A DNA stretch of 64,000 bases from Actinomycetota bacterium. GTDB taxonomy: Bacteria; Actinomycetota; Acidimicrobiia; Acidimicrobiales; Acidimicrobilacustridaceae. The stretch is from assembly GCA_016185305.1 (NCBI GenBank), contig JACPNV010000055.1, forward strand, positions 1 through 64,000. Reading direction: 5' to 3'. This document shows, one piece after another, positions 8,135-15,829 of the stretch. Each line of letters starts with the position of its first letter. Position 1 is the stretch's first letter. A program made the translations under genes and the position numbers. The notes below the pieces were generated by a model that saw nothing but the letters and a program-made list of their open reading frames with translations, was not told where the DNA came from and made no database searches.

Positions 8135-8743
8135 TCACACTTCGCGGAGCGCATCGTCGATCTCGAGGAGGCCGGCCGCCGCTCGCCACAGTTGGTCCTC
8201 CCGGTCCTCGCCGCGGTTCTCACGCCGCCACGCCGGTTCCCAGAAGTCGTCGACGATCTGGCGAAGGTGGACGCGTGCCGCCGCTCGCTCCTCGACGAGT
8301 TGTTCGCGAAACAGCGCATCGTCCGGGGCGGCGATCTTCGGCTGACGCTGGTTTCGCAGCGCCTCGATCGAAGGTTCGTCAAGACCTCCGCCGGCCGTCC
8401 ACACCAGCGCGACGCGCCGGTGGCAGGCGTTCCACGGAGGCCACACATGCGGCCGGTAGCACCACGCCATCGGTCGCTTGCCCAAACGGAGCTCGTGGCC
8501 CACCCACTCGGCGACCGGGTGCTGCGCCATCCACGGGAGCTCGCCCGGCTCGATGTCGAGCATCAGGACGACCGCACCGGCGTCCATCTCGGCGGCGCCG
8601 TCGAGGAGATCGCCGGCCACCCAGATCTCCTCCAGTGGCCATTCGATGTCGGAGTTGCGCAGACGCGTCGTGATGTCGGACGCGGTCTCGCTCATCTCCA
8701 CGAGGTGGCGGATGGCAGTCGCCCGCTTCATCTTGTCCAGCAT
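8135..8743 (-). CDS. Uncharacterised actinobacterial protein
   Basis: A 202-residue soluble protein that I cannot place in a named family. It has a mixed alpha/beta look with a Trp- and Pro-rich centre (MAWCYRPHVWPPWNACHRR near residues 93-111), a hydrophobic strand (AGAVVLMLDI) and a helical charged C-terminus. No signal peptide or membrane segment is visible. Third-position GC and codon choice match the neighbours, and it ends 10 nt from the convergent TetR gene, so it is likely real. An ATG four codons in (MKRATAIRHL) is an alternative start. Confidence 0.7.
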   Translation of the reverse strand: MLDKMKRATAIRHLVEMSETASDITTRLRNSDIEWPLEEIWVAGDLLDGAAEMDAGAVVLMLDIEPGELPWMAQHPVAEWVGHELRLGKRPMAWCYRPHVWPPWNACHRRVALVWTAGGGLDEPSIEALRNQRQPKIAAPDDALFREQLVEERAAARVHLRQIVDDFWEPAWRRENRGEDREDQLWRAAAGLLEIDDALREV

Positions 8744-8808
8744 CGCGGACTCGAAGCACGTGAGCGAGCACGACCCCGACGGCGAGGCGGTCGCTGTGCC
8801 ACGATGCC

Positions 8809-9624
8809 GTGATGCGGACCCTGTCGGCGGTCAACACCGCACCCGATTCCGAGAACCGGATGCACGGTGACGAGGCACGCCGCTTCGGTTTCCGCGGCGG
8901 GCTCGTCCCTGGTGTCGACGTGCTGGGCTACCTCGCGCACGAGGCGGTCGCCGAGTGGGGAGCGGACTGGCTTGCGAGTGGTCGCATGGAGGGGAGGCTC
9001 GACGCGCCGGTGTACGACGGCGAGGTCGTGCGAGTGCGCACCACACGCGACGGCTCGACGTTGCAGTCCGAGGTCACCGGCGACGGAAAGACCGATGGCG
9101 TCCGGGCGCGTGCCGCGCTCTCGTTGCTCGACGACGATTCGCACGCTTCCCGTGCCGACGTGCTCGCCGCAGCCGACCCGGCGCGCTTCGCCACCGCACC
9201 GCTCCCCGAACCCGATCGGCGATTGCCTGCATCGCGCGAGCTCCTCGCCCCCGGAACCGTGCTCGGCACGCAGCGGGCCGCTTTCCGCGCCGACCTCGCC
9301 CCGCGCTACCTCGATGAGATCTCCGAGGACCACCCGGCCTTCCGGGTCGACGGCCTCGCCCATCCGGGGTGGTTGCTCCGCTTCGCCAACTGGTCGCTCG
9401 CTCGAACCGTGCAACTCGGTCCGTGGATCCACGTGTCGACCGACGCGTCCTTCCTCGCCCCCGTTCGCGACGGCGACCAGCTCGAGGTACGAGGTGTGAT
9501 CGCCGATCGCTACGAGCGGAAGGCCCACGAGCTCGTCGATCTCGACGTGCTCGCCCTCAGAGACGATCGACCCGTGCTGCTCGCGCGCCACACGGCGATC
9601 TGGCGACCGCGCCCGCGTCGTTGA
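8809..9624 (+). CDS. MaoC-like double-hotdog domain protein
   Basis: About 271 residues (270 if the ATG at 8812 rather than the GTG at 8809 is used). The N-terminal half has FGFRGGLVPGVDVLGYLAHE, close to the Y-G-x-R-G-G-L-V-P-G-V motif of MaoC-like hydratase or hotdog thioesterase proteins. The C-terminal half again has a strand-rich hotdog look (HPGWLLRFANWSLARTV). The substrate would be an acyl-CoA or a similar thioester (family knowledge, not shown here). It is transcribed away from the uncharacterised gene to its left, with about 65 nt between starts. Confidence 0.7.
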   Translation: MMRTLSAVNTAPDSENRMHGDEARRFGFRGGLVPGVDVLGYLAHEAVAEWGADWLASGRMEGRLDAPVYDGEVVRVRTTRDGSTLQSEVTGDGKTDGVRARAALSLLDDDSHASRADVLAAADPARFATAPLPEPDRRLPASRELLAPGTVLGTQRAAFRADLAPRYLDEISEDHPAFRVDGLAHPGWLLRFANWSLARTVQLGPWIHVSTDASFLAPVRDGDQLEVRGVIADRYERKAHELVDLDVLALRDDRPVLLARHTAIWRPRPRR

Positions 9625-9635
9625 ACTTGGTGCGG

Positions 9636-10142
9636 TCAGCTCCGGCCGAACGTGAACCACAGGCTGGCGGCAGTGAACACGATGGTGGCACCGATCGACA
9701 CGATGATCACCCACGGCTTGACCTTGCCGTCGTCGCCCGCCGGGAGGCGCGCTTGCACCTTGTCGAGCCAGCGGCGAGCGAACGGAACGTCGATGGCCAG
9801 CAAGGCGAGCCCGGCCGCGATCGTGATGAGGCCAGGACCCGGGATGACGATGAACACGAAGCCGAGGAGCACGAGGAAGGTGCCGGCGACGATGATGGCG
9901 ATGCGGACGATCAGGTTGCGCTTCGCCTTCTCGACGGTCGATTCGCGCCGGCCGGTCTCCAACTCGACTTCGATGGCTTCCCCCACAAGCTCGTCGAAGC
10001 GACCCTCGCGTCGGCTGTCGCGCTGCTCGTCGTCACGTGATGACCCGCTCAAGCTGGCTCCTTGCCGATCGGTCTCCTCATTGTGGCCGATGCGTTCGAG
10101 CGTGCGCCTATCCGCTGAACCTCTTATTGACTGGGGAATCAA
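9636..10142 (-). CDS. Small two- to three-TM membrane protein, PGPGW/TIGR02611-like
   Basis: About 168 residues. A charged N-terminal tail is followed by two close hydrophobic helices containing VFIVIPGPGLITIAAGLALL, a motif of the PGPGW/TIGR02611 actinobacterial membrane proteins, and then a third hydrophobic helix near the C-terminus. Function is unknown in the family. The first ~25 residues overlap a 19-nt piece of the 110-nt repeat and a likely promoter of the divergent gene. The true start may therefore be further inside, but no better ATG or Shine-Dalgarno was found. Confidence 0.7.
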   Translation of the reverse strand: MIPQSIRGSADRRTLERIGHNEETDRQGASLSGSSRDDEQRDSRREGRFDELVGEAIEVELETGRRESTVEKAKRNLIVRIAIIVAGTFLVLLGFVFIVIPGPGLITIAAGLALLAIDVPFARRWLDKVQARLPAGDDGKVKPWVIIVSIGATIVFTAASLWFTFGRS

Positions 10143-10156
10143 TGAGTCCGTACGCT
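10127..10156 (+). promoter_or_regulatory. Candidate sigma-70-type promoter for the alcohol dehydrogenase gene
   Basis: TTGACT (10127-10132) and TACGCT (10151-10156) are separated by 18 nt and point toward the gene starting at 10237, with a ~75-nt leader. The match is by eye only; no transcription start is known. It lies in the divergent space between two genes. Confidence 0.4.
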
Positions 10157-10236
10157 GGCACGGTAGTCGCCACCCGGGGACGAGCTGTCGAGCGAGACGG
10201 GGAACGGGGCGAGCTCATGACCACACCGAGCGACAC

Positions 10237-11376
10237 ATGACCTCCACGGACGCAACGGCGTTGGTGCTCGAGGCGCCGCGGCAGCTCGTCGCGCACGACG
10301 TGGCGTTGCCGGTGATCGGCGACGACGATGGCTTGCTGCGCGTTGAGGCGTGCGGGTTGTGCGGGACCGATCACGAGCAGTTCGCCGGTGTGCTGCCTGG
10401 GCCCGGACCGTTCGTCCCCGGGCACGAATCGGTTGGGATCATCGAGAGGGTGGGGGAGCGAGCGGCAGCGCGGTGGGGCGTGGTGAGCGGCGACCGCGTG
10501 GCTGTGGAGGTCTTCCAGTCGTGCGGTGCGTGCGACCGTTGCCGGGCCGGCCCCTATCGCCGGTGCCGGCGCCATGGCCTCGGTGACATGTACGGCTTCA
10601 TCCCGTTCGCGAAGGAACCCGGGCTGTGGGGTGGCTACGCGTCGCACCAGTACCTCGCGCCGGACTCGATGCTGCTGAGGGTTCCAGACGGGCTCGATCC
10701 CGTCGTCGCCACGCTCTTCAACCCGCTCGGCGCGGGAATCCGGTGGGGCGTGACCATGCCGGGTACGTCGGCGGGTGACACCGTGGCGGTCCTGGGTTCG
10801 GGACTCCGCGGCCTGTGCTCGCTGGTGGCCGCCAAGGAGGCGGGCGCGTCGTTCGTGATGGTCACCGGCTTCGGCGAACGTGATCGCCCGAGGCTGGAGT
10901 GGGCGTCCAAGCTCGGTGCTGATCTCGTGGTCGACGTGAGCGACACCGACCCGAGCGCCGCCTTCCGGTCGGCGACCGGTTCGTCGGGGGCCGATATCGT
11001 CATCGACGTGACGGCCAAGGCGCCGGCCGCGCTGGGCCAAGCCGTCGACGTCGCGCGATCGGGAGCGACGATCGTGCTCGCCGGTACGCGAGGGCGTGAC
11101 GAGACGCCTGGTTTCCGTCCCGACCTGATCGTCTTCAAGGAGCTGCGACTGCTGGGCGCCCTCGGCGTCGACGTCGATGCGTACCGGGCGGCGCTCGCGC
11201 TGTTGGCGTCCGGGCGCTATCCGTTCGCCGACCTTGCCCGCGAGGTCGCAGGGTTCGATGCCCTCCCCGAGCTGCTGGCCACCATGGCGGGCGAGACCGA
11301 TCGACATCCGCCGCTGCACGGCGTGTTCACGCCAACCCCTTTCACACCAACCCCTTTCACACCAACCCGCGAGTAG
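10237..11376 (+). CDS. Zinc-dependent alcohol dehydrogenase (MDR family)
   Basis: A 379-residue medium-chain dehydrogenase/reductase. Catalytic-zinc residues are C42 (CGLCGTDH) and H63-E64 (PGHES), and the structural-zinc cysteines C96, C99, C102 and C110 are present. The Rossmann region around residue 180 reads VAVLGSGLRGL, a variant of GxGxxG. It should oxidise an alcohol or polyol with NAD(P); the substrate is unknown. The C-terminus ends in a tandem FTPTP repeat encoded by a 15-nt triplication, which is not a family feature. The next gene follows after 13 nt, so the two are probably cotranscribed. Confidence 0.85.
   Translation: MTSTDATALVLEAPRQLVAHDVALPVIGDDDGLLRVEACGLCGTDHEQFAGVLPGPGPFVPGHESVGIIERVGERAAARWGVVSGDRVAVEVFQSCGACDRCRAGPYRRCRRHGLGDMYGFIPFAKEPGLWGGYASHQYLAPDSMLLRVPDGLDPVVATLFNPLGAGIRWGVTMPGTSAGDTVAVLGSGLRGLCSLVAAKEAGASFVMVTGFGERDRPRLEWASKLGADLVVDVSDTDPSAAFRSATGSSGADIVIDVTAKAPAALGQAVDVARSGATIVLAGTRGRDETPGFRPDLIVFKELRLLGALGVDVDAYRAALALLASGRYPFADLAREVAGFDALPELLATMAGETDRHPPLHGVFTPTPFTPTPFTPTRE
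11326..11370 (+). repeat. 15-nt tandem repeat, three units, inside the dehydrogenase 3' end
   Basis: Units TTCACGCCAACCCCT, TTCACACCAACCCCT and TTCACACCAACCCGC follow head to tail and encode FTPTP, FTPTP and FTPTR just before the stop codon. The near-identity at synonymous sites points to recent replication slippage. Confidence 0.9.
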
Positions 11377-11389
11377 GAGCCAACGAGCG

Positions 11390-12364
11390 ATGCGCACCCG
11401 ACTGACCGAGCTGCTGGGCATCGAGCACCCCGTCATGCTGGCGGGCATGGGCGGCGTGTCATACGCCGCGCTGTGCGCCGCCGTGTCCGAGGCCGGGGGC
11501 ATCGGTTGCCTCGGCGCCTCGACCATGATCATGCAAGGCCAGATGCAAGCCGAGATCGCGCAGGTGCGCGAGCTGACCAGCAAGCCGTTCGGTGTCGATC
11601 TCCTGACCGCGATGCCGGGCGACATGCTGAACCAGGTGCAGCAGATCATCGACGGTGACGCGTCGATGTTCGTCGCCGGCCTCGGCGTGCCGTCCGACGT
11701 CATCTCGCTCTGCCACGAGCACGACGTGGTCGTCGTCAACATGTGCGGCAAGGTGGCGCACGCGGTACGCGCCGTCGAAGCCGGTTGCGACATCGTCGTC
11801 GCCCAGGGCACCGAAGCGGGTGGCCACACCGGGCGGGTCGCGACGATGCCACTCGTCCCACAGATCGTCGACGCGGTGGGCTCCGAGGTCCCTGTCGTCG
11901 CCGCCGGTGGCATCGTGGACGGCCGCGGCCTCGCGGCGGCCCTGTCGCTGGGCGCCGACGGCGTGTGGCTCGGCACCCGCTTCATCGCCACGCCCGAAGC
12001 GCGCGCCGTTCCCGGCTACAAGGACGCGTTGCTCGTGACCGAGGAGGACGGCACCACGATCTCCCGCGCGTACTCCGGCAAGACGATGCGCGTGGTCCGC
12101 AACTCCTACACCGATTGGTGGGACAAGAACCCCGGCGAGCTGAAGGGCTTCCCCGAGCAGATGGGGCGTTCGGTCACCGACGGGGCACTGCACCTCGGTG
12201 CGGGCAACGACGCTGGTGCGGTAGACCCGGACAAGGAGTGCTATCCCGCGGGCCAAGGCGTCGGCGCCATCCACGAGCTCACCCCGGCCGGCGATCTCGT
12301 GCGCCGCATCGTGAAGGAAGCCGAGGAGGCGATGGACCGCGTCGCCCTGCTGCGCCGGCAGTAG
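11390..12364 (+). CDS. Nitronate monooxygenase (2-nitropropane dioxygenase family)
   Basis: A 324-residue FMN-dependent TIM-barrel protein. It begins TRLTELLGIEHPVMLAGMGG, the family's N-terminal flavin site, and has GTEAGGHTGR (about residues 141-150) with the His near the flavin, followed by PVVAAGGIVDGRGLAAAL and GADGVWLGTRF for phosphate binding. These enzymes oxidise alkyl nitronates and some act as enoyl reductases. I start at ATG 11390. It follows the alcohol dehydrogenase by 13 nt, suggesting an operon, but no shared pathway is evident. Confidence 0.85.
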   Translation: MRTRLTELLGIEHPVMLAGMGGVSYAALCAAVSEAGGIGCLGASTMIMQGQMQAEIAQVRELTSKPFGVDLLTAMPGDMLNQVQQIIDGDASMFVAGLGVPSDVISLCHEHDVVVVNMCGKVAHAVRAVEAGCDIVVAQGTEAGGHTGRVATMPLVPQIVDAVGSEVPVVAAGGIVDGRGLAAALSLGADGVWLGTRFIATPEARAVPGYKDALLVTEEDGTTISRAYSGKTMRVVRNSYTDWWDKNPGELKGFPEQMGRSVTDGALHLGAGNDAGAVDPDKECYPAGQGVGAIHELTPAGDLVRRIVKEAEEAMDRVALLRRQ

Positions 12365-12392
12365 CACCGGCCCGGTTCGCTGGTGCTCCTCC

Positions 12393-12507
12393 TTCGTTCT
12401 GGGCCGTGTGCCGCGCCGGGTTCGGCGCGTTGGGCGGCCCGGTTGGGTCTGACTTCTCGTTCTGGGCCGTGTGCCGCGCCGGGTTCGGCGCGTTGGGCGG
12501 CCCGGTT
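12393..12507. repeat. Two identical 52-nt palindromic (REP-like) elements
   Basis: Positions 12393-12444 and 12456-12507 are the same 52-nt sequence, offset by 63 nt. Each folds as an outer GGGCC/GGCCC and inner CGCGCC/GGCGCG two-part hairpin. Related 52-nt elements are at 18114-18165 and 33663-33714. They sit in the 229-nt gap between the nitronate monooxygenase and cobA-hemD. The rest of that gap (12508-12593) is low-complexity GGT/CGG sequence with nothing recognised. Confidence 0.85.
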
Positions 12508-12593
12508 GCCGGTGGTCGGTGGTCGGTTGCCGGTTGCCCGTGGTCGGGGCCGGGTGGCGGGGGTGGCCCGGGGCGGTCGGTAGGCTCCGGCAG

Positions 12594-14057
12594 GTGACCG
12601 TCTACCTCGTGGGCGCGGGTCCGGGAGACCCGGGATTGCTGACCGTGCGCGGCGCGGAACTGCTCGCGAACGCGGACGTCGTCGTCTATGACCGCCTGTC
12701 GGTGTCGACCCTGCTCGACCTCGCGCCCGCAGGAGCCGAGCGGGTCTCGGTCGGGAAGGCACCCGGCCACGCGACCTTGCCGCAGGACGAGATCAACATG
12801 CTGCTCGTCGAGCGAGGCAAGCTGGGCCAGCGGGTCGTGCGCCTGAAGGGCGGCGATCCCTTCGTGTTCGCCCGCGGCGGTGAAGAGGCCGAGGCGCTGC
12901 AGGCCGCGGGCGTGCCGTTCGAGGTCGTGCCGGGCATCTCTTCGGCCGTGGCGGTCCCGGCCTATGCGGGCATCCCCCTCACGATGCGGCACTCGTCGAC
13001 GCTGTTCACGGTCATCACCGGCCACGAAGACCCTGGCAAGGACGGCGAGCTCGACTGGGAGACCGTGGCCAAGCTCGGCGGCACCATCGTCGTGCTGATG
13101 GGCATCGGCCGCCTCCCCAAGATCGTCAAGCGGCTGTTGACGGGCGGGCTCGACGCCGCCACACCGGTCGCGGCCGTGCAGTGGGGCACCCGCCCCGAGC
13201 AGCGAACGGTCCGCGCCACGCTCGCGACCATCACCGACCATGAGCTCGCGCCGCCGGCGACGATCGTCATCGGTCGGGTCGCGGCCATGAACTTCGAGTG
13301 GTTCGAATCGAAGCCGCTCTTCGGCCGGCGTGTCGTCGTCACGCGCACGCGCGAGCAGGCATCGCAGCTCTCGATGGCGCTACGGGCCCAAGGGGCCGAA
13401 CCGCTCGAGCTTCCGGTCATCGAGGTCCAGCCGCCTCCCGACGGCGGGGCGGCGCTGCGAGACGCCGCCACGCGGCTGCCGGCCGGAGCCTACGAGTGGC
13501 TCGTGCTCACGTCGCCCAACGGCGCGACGCGGTTGCTCGGCGAGCTTCGTGACGCGCGCGATCTCGGCGGTGTCAGGGTCGCGGCGATCGGGCCGGGTAC
13601 CGCCGACCGCCTGCGTGCCTTCCACATCGAGGCCGATCTCGTCCCGCCCGAGGCCGTGGCTGAGTCGCTCGTCGCCGCCTTCCCTGACGTCGACGACGGT
13701 GGTCGCGTGCTCATGGCGCGAGCGGTGGTCGCTCGCGACGTCCTTCCCGCCGGCCTGCGCGCGAAGGGATGGGAGGTCGACGTCGTGGATGCCTACGAGA
13801 CCGTTCCCGTCAAGCTGACCGCCGAGCAGCGCGAAGTGCTCGGCACGGCCGATGTCGTGACGTTCACGTCGTCGTCGACGGTGACGAACTTCGTGGCGGC
13901 CGCCGGTGCGGGCAGGGTTCCTCCCATCGTCGCCTGCATCGGGCCGGTCACCGCCGCGACCGCTCGTGCCGAGGGATTGAAGGTCGACGTCGAGGCCATC
14001 ACGCACACGATCCCCGGTCTGGTCGACGCGCTGGTCGAGCATCTTCGCCTGCCGTGA
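12594..14057 (+). CDS. cobA-hemD: Uroporphyrinogen-III C-methyltransferase / uroporphyrinogen-III synthase fusion
   Basis: A 487-residue bifunctional enzyme. Residues 1-240 are SUMT/CobA: VYLVGAGPGDPGLLT at the N-terminus and LKGGDPFVFARGGEEAEAL for S-adenosylmethionine binding. Residues ~243-487 are HemD, starting RRVVVTRTREQASQLS. HemD closes hydroxymethylbilane to uroporphyrinogen III, and CobA methylates it at C2 and C7 toward siroheme or B12. This fusion is common in actinobacteria and Firmicutes. It starts at GTG 12594, before which only repeat sequence is found. Its stop overlaps the GTG of the HAD gene. hemB and hemL lie 1.8 kb downstream, but hemA and hemC are not in the window. Confidence 0.93.
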   Translation: MTVYLVGAGPGDPGLLTVRGAELLANADVVVYDRLSVSTLLDLAPAGAERVSVGKAPGHATLPQDEINMLLVERGKLGQRVVRLKGGDPFVFARGGEEAEALQAAGVPFEVVPGISSAVAVPAYAGIPLTMRHSSTLFTVITGHEDPGKDGELDWETVAKLGGTIVVLMGIGRLPKIVKRLLTGGLDAATPVAAVQWGTRPEQRTVRATLATITDHELAPPATIVIGRVAAMNFEWFESKPLFGRRVVVTRTREQASQLSMALRAQGAEPLELPVIEVQPPPDGGAALRDAATRLPAGAYEWLVLTSPNGATRLLGELRDARDLGGVRVAAIGPGTADRLRAFHIEADLVPPEAVAESLVAAFPDVDDGGRVLMARAVVARDVLPAGLRAKGWEVDVVDAYETVPVKLTAEQREVLGTADVVTFTSSSTVTNFVAAAGAGRVPPIVACIGPVTAATARAEGLKVDVEAITHTIPGLVDALVEHLRLP

Positions 14058-14740
14058 CGGCGAGCAGCCCGTCATCGTCGCGGATGGCACTCCACGCACT
14101 GATCTTCGACTTCGACGGGTTGATCCTCGACACCGAGGTCTCTGAGTTCACGACGGTTCGCGAGGCGTTCGCCGACCACGGCCTCGAGCTGACCCTGCAA
14201 GCGTGGCAGCGGCGAGTCGGGCGGGCCGACCACGCGCACTGGCTCGACGAGCTCGAGGAGCTGTACGGCCGACCGCTACCCGATCGTGACGGGGTGCGCC
14301 AGAAGCGGATGCAGCGCCACCACGCCATGATCGAGCTCGAGGTCATCCGCCCGGGAGTCGTCGAGTTGCTCGCCGAGGCCGCGTCGCTCGGCGTGCCGGC
14401 AGCTGTTGCCTCGAGCTCGAGCCGCGGGTGGGTAGAGGGTCATCTCGACCGCCTCGGCGTCCTCGACCGGTTCTTGGCGGTCGTCACGCGCGACGACGTC
14501 GAACGAGCGAAGCCGTGGCCCGATCTGTTCCTCGAAGCGTGCCGCCGCGTCGGTGCGAATCCCGAGCGCAGCGTGGCCTTCGAGGACTCGCACAACGGCT
14601 CGCTCGCCGCCAAGCGCGCCGGGCTCTACTGCGTCGTCGTCCCCAACGACATCACCCGAGATCACGACTTCTCCCACGCCGACTTGATCATGACCACGCT
14701 GGCCGACGTCTCCATCGCCGATCTCCTTGCGCGCCGTTAG
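14054..14740 (+). CDS. HAD-superfamily hydrolase (beta-phosphoglucomutase/phosphatase-like)
   Basis: About 228 residues. Motif I is FDFDGLILDTE with the nucleophile Asp, then a cap domain, motif II near AVASSSSRGWV, motif III Lys in RAKPWPD and motif IV FEDSHNG. This is subfamily IA, acting on a phosphorylated sugar or similar small substrate. The GTG at 14054 overlaps the preceding stop (GTGA), favouring translational coupling. The ATG at 14084, which starts MALHALIFDFDG, fits the family length as well and may be the real start. Confidence 0.85.
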   Translation: MTASSPSSSRMALHALIFDFDGLILDTEVSEFTTVREAFADHGLELTLQAWQRRVGRADHAHWLDELEELYGRPLPDRDGVRQKRMQRHHAMIELEVIRPGVVELLAEAASLGVPAAVASSSSRGWVEGHLDRLGVLDRFLAVVTRDDVERAKPWPDLFLEACRRVGANPERSVAFEDSHNGSLAAKRAGLYCVVVPNDITRDHDFSHADLIMTTLADVSIADLLARR

Positions 14741-14749
14741 CGTGCTGTC

Positions 14750-15646
14750 ATGAAGATCCGCATCGGGTTCGGGCTCGGGACGCGGTCGGCGACGAACCGG
14801 GGCGACCGCTTTGCGTCCTTCGTCGACGATCTCGAACGGTTGGGGTTCGACTCGCTCTGGCTGTCCGAGCGCATCAACGGCGACACGCTCGACCCGCTGG
14901 TCGGCATGGCGTATGCCGCTGCTCGCACGACGAAGCTCAAGTTCGGGATGAGCGTGATGGTGCTCCCCGGCCGCAACCCGGTCGTCCTGGCGAAGGAGCT
15001 CGCGAGCCTCGACCTGCTCTCGGGCGGCCGCCTGCTTCCCGCATTCGGACTCGGTGTCGCAGACGTCCACGAGCAGAACGCCTTCGGTGTCCGGCGCGAG
15101 GACCGGGCGAAGATGTTCGACGAGGCACTGCCCCTGCTGCGCCGGCTCTGGTCCGAGGACGATGTCGACCACGAGGGCACCTCCTACCGCCTCCACCGCG
15201 TGACCGTTCGCCCCAAGCCGCAGCAGCAGCCGCTCGACGTGTGGATGGGCGGCATCGCTCCGTCCGAGCTGCGACGGGTGGGCCGCCTCGGCGACGGGTG
15301 GCTGCCGTCGTTCTGCACCGTGGACGACGTGCGCGAGGGCATCGCAGTGATAAGCGCGGAGGCCGGAAAGCATGGCCGCGCCATCGAGGCCGAGCACTTC
15401 GGCGCACTGATCGCGTATCGAGACGGGCCACTGCCCGACCTCGTTGCCCGGTTCATCGCCAACCGTCGGCCCGGCATCGATCCCGAGAAGGTCATCCCCG
15501 ACGGCCTCGAAGGTGTCCGCACGACCATCGAGGAGATGCTGGAGGCGGGGGCGTCGAAGTTCGTGGTGCTCCCCTTCGCCGAGCCCGACGACTGGACCGC
15601 CGAGCTCGAGCGCGTCGCGGCCGAGCTGCTGCCGCTGCAGAACTGA
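14750..15646 (+). CDS. LLM-class (luciferase-like) F420-dependent oxidoreductase
   Basis: A 298-residue TIM-barrel protein of the bacterial luciferase-like family. Seen features: FVDDLERLGFDSLWLSER near the N-terminus, LKFGMSVMVLPGRNPVVLAK, LASLDLLSGGRLLPAFGLG, then VWMGG near residue 165. In actinobacteria such proteins mostly use coenzyme F420, which I infer rather than see. It starts 9 nt after the HAD gene. The long gap that follows (15647-15829) carries the second copy of the 110-nt repeat. Confidence 0.85.
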   Translation: MKIRIGFGLGTRSATNRGDRFASFVDDLERLGFDSLWLSERINGDTLDPLVGMAYAAARTTKLKFGMSVMVLPGRNPVVLAKELASLDLLSGGRLLPAFGLGVADVHEQNAFGVRREDRAKMFDEALPLLRRLWSEDDVDHEGTSYRLHRVTVRPKPQQQPLDVWMGGIAPSELRRVGRLGDGWLPSFCTVDDVREGIAVISAEAGKHGRAIEAEHFGALIAYRDGPLPDLVARFIANRRPGIDPEKVIPDGLEGVRTTIEEMLEAGASKFVVLPFAEPDDWTAELERVAAELLPLQN

Positions 15647-15716
15647 GACCTACACGCGTTGGTGGTCGCTATCAGCGGTCGACCGGCGCAGCTTCGACTT
15701 CGCCGGGCGACGCCCA

Positions 15717-15826
15717 AGAGGTTCAGCCGATTGGTTCGGTCATTGCGGCTGGCGGCGCCAAATCTCCCGCTCTTGGCGCTGCGCGCCGGGCCGCTCGGGC
15801 CACGGCTGCCTATCGGCGCAGCCTCT
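15717..15826 (-). repeat. Interspersed ~110-nt intergenic repeat, copy 2 (inverted)
   Basis: Read on the minus strand this matches 1157-1267. The block CCCGAGCG-CCCGGCGCGCAG followed by CGCCAAGAGCGGGAGAT is nearly identical, and flanking blocks match with substitutions. The hairpin at its end is kept but with different bases (GGCTGC/GCAGCC). It ends 4 nt before the hemB ATG, so it forms the hemB 5' leader. Sequence 15647-15716 shows nothing else. Confidence 0.7.
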
Positions 15827-15829
15827 AAC

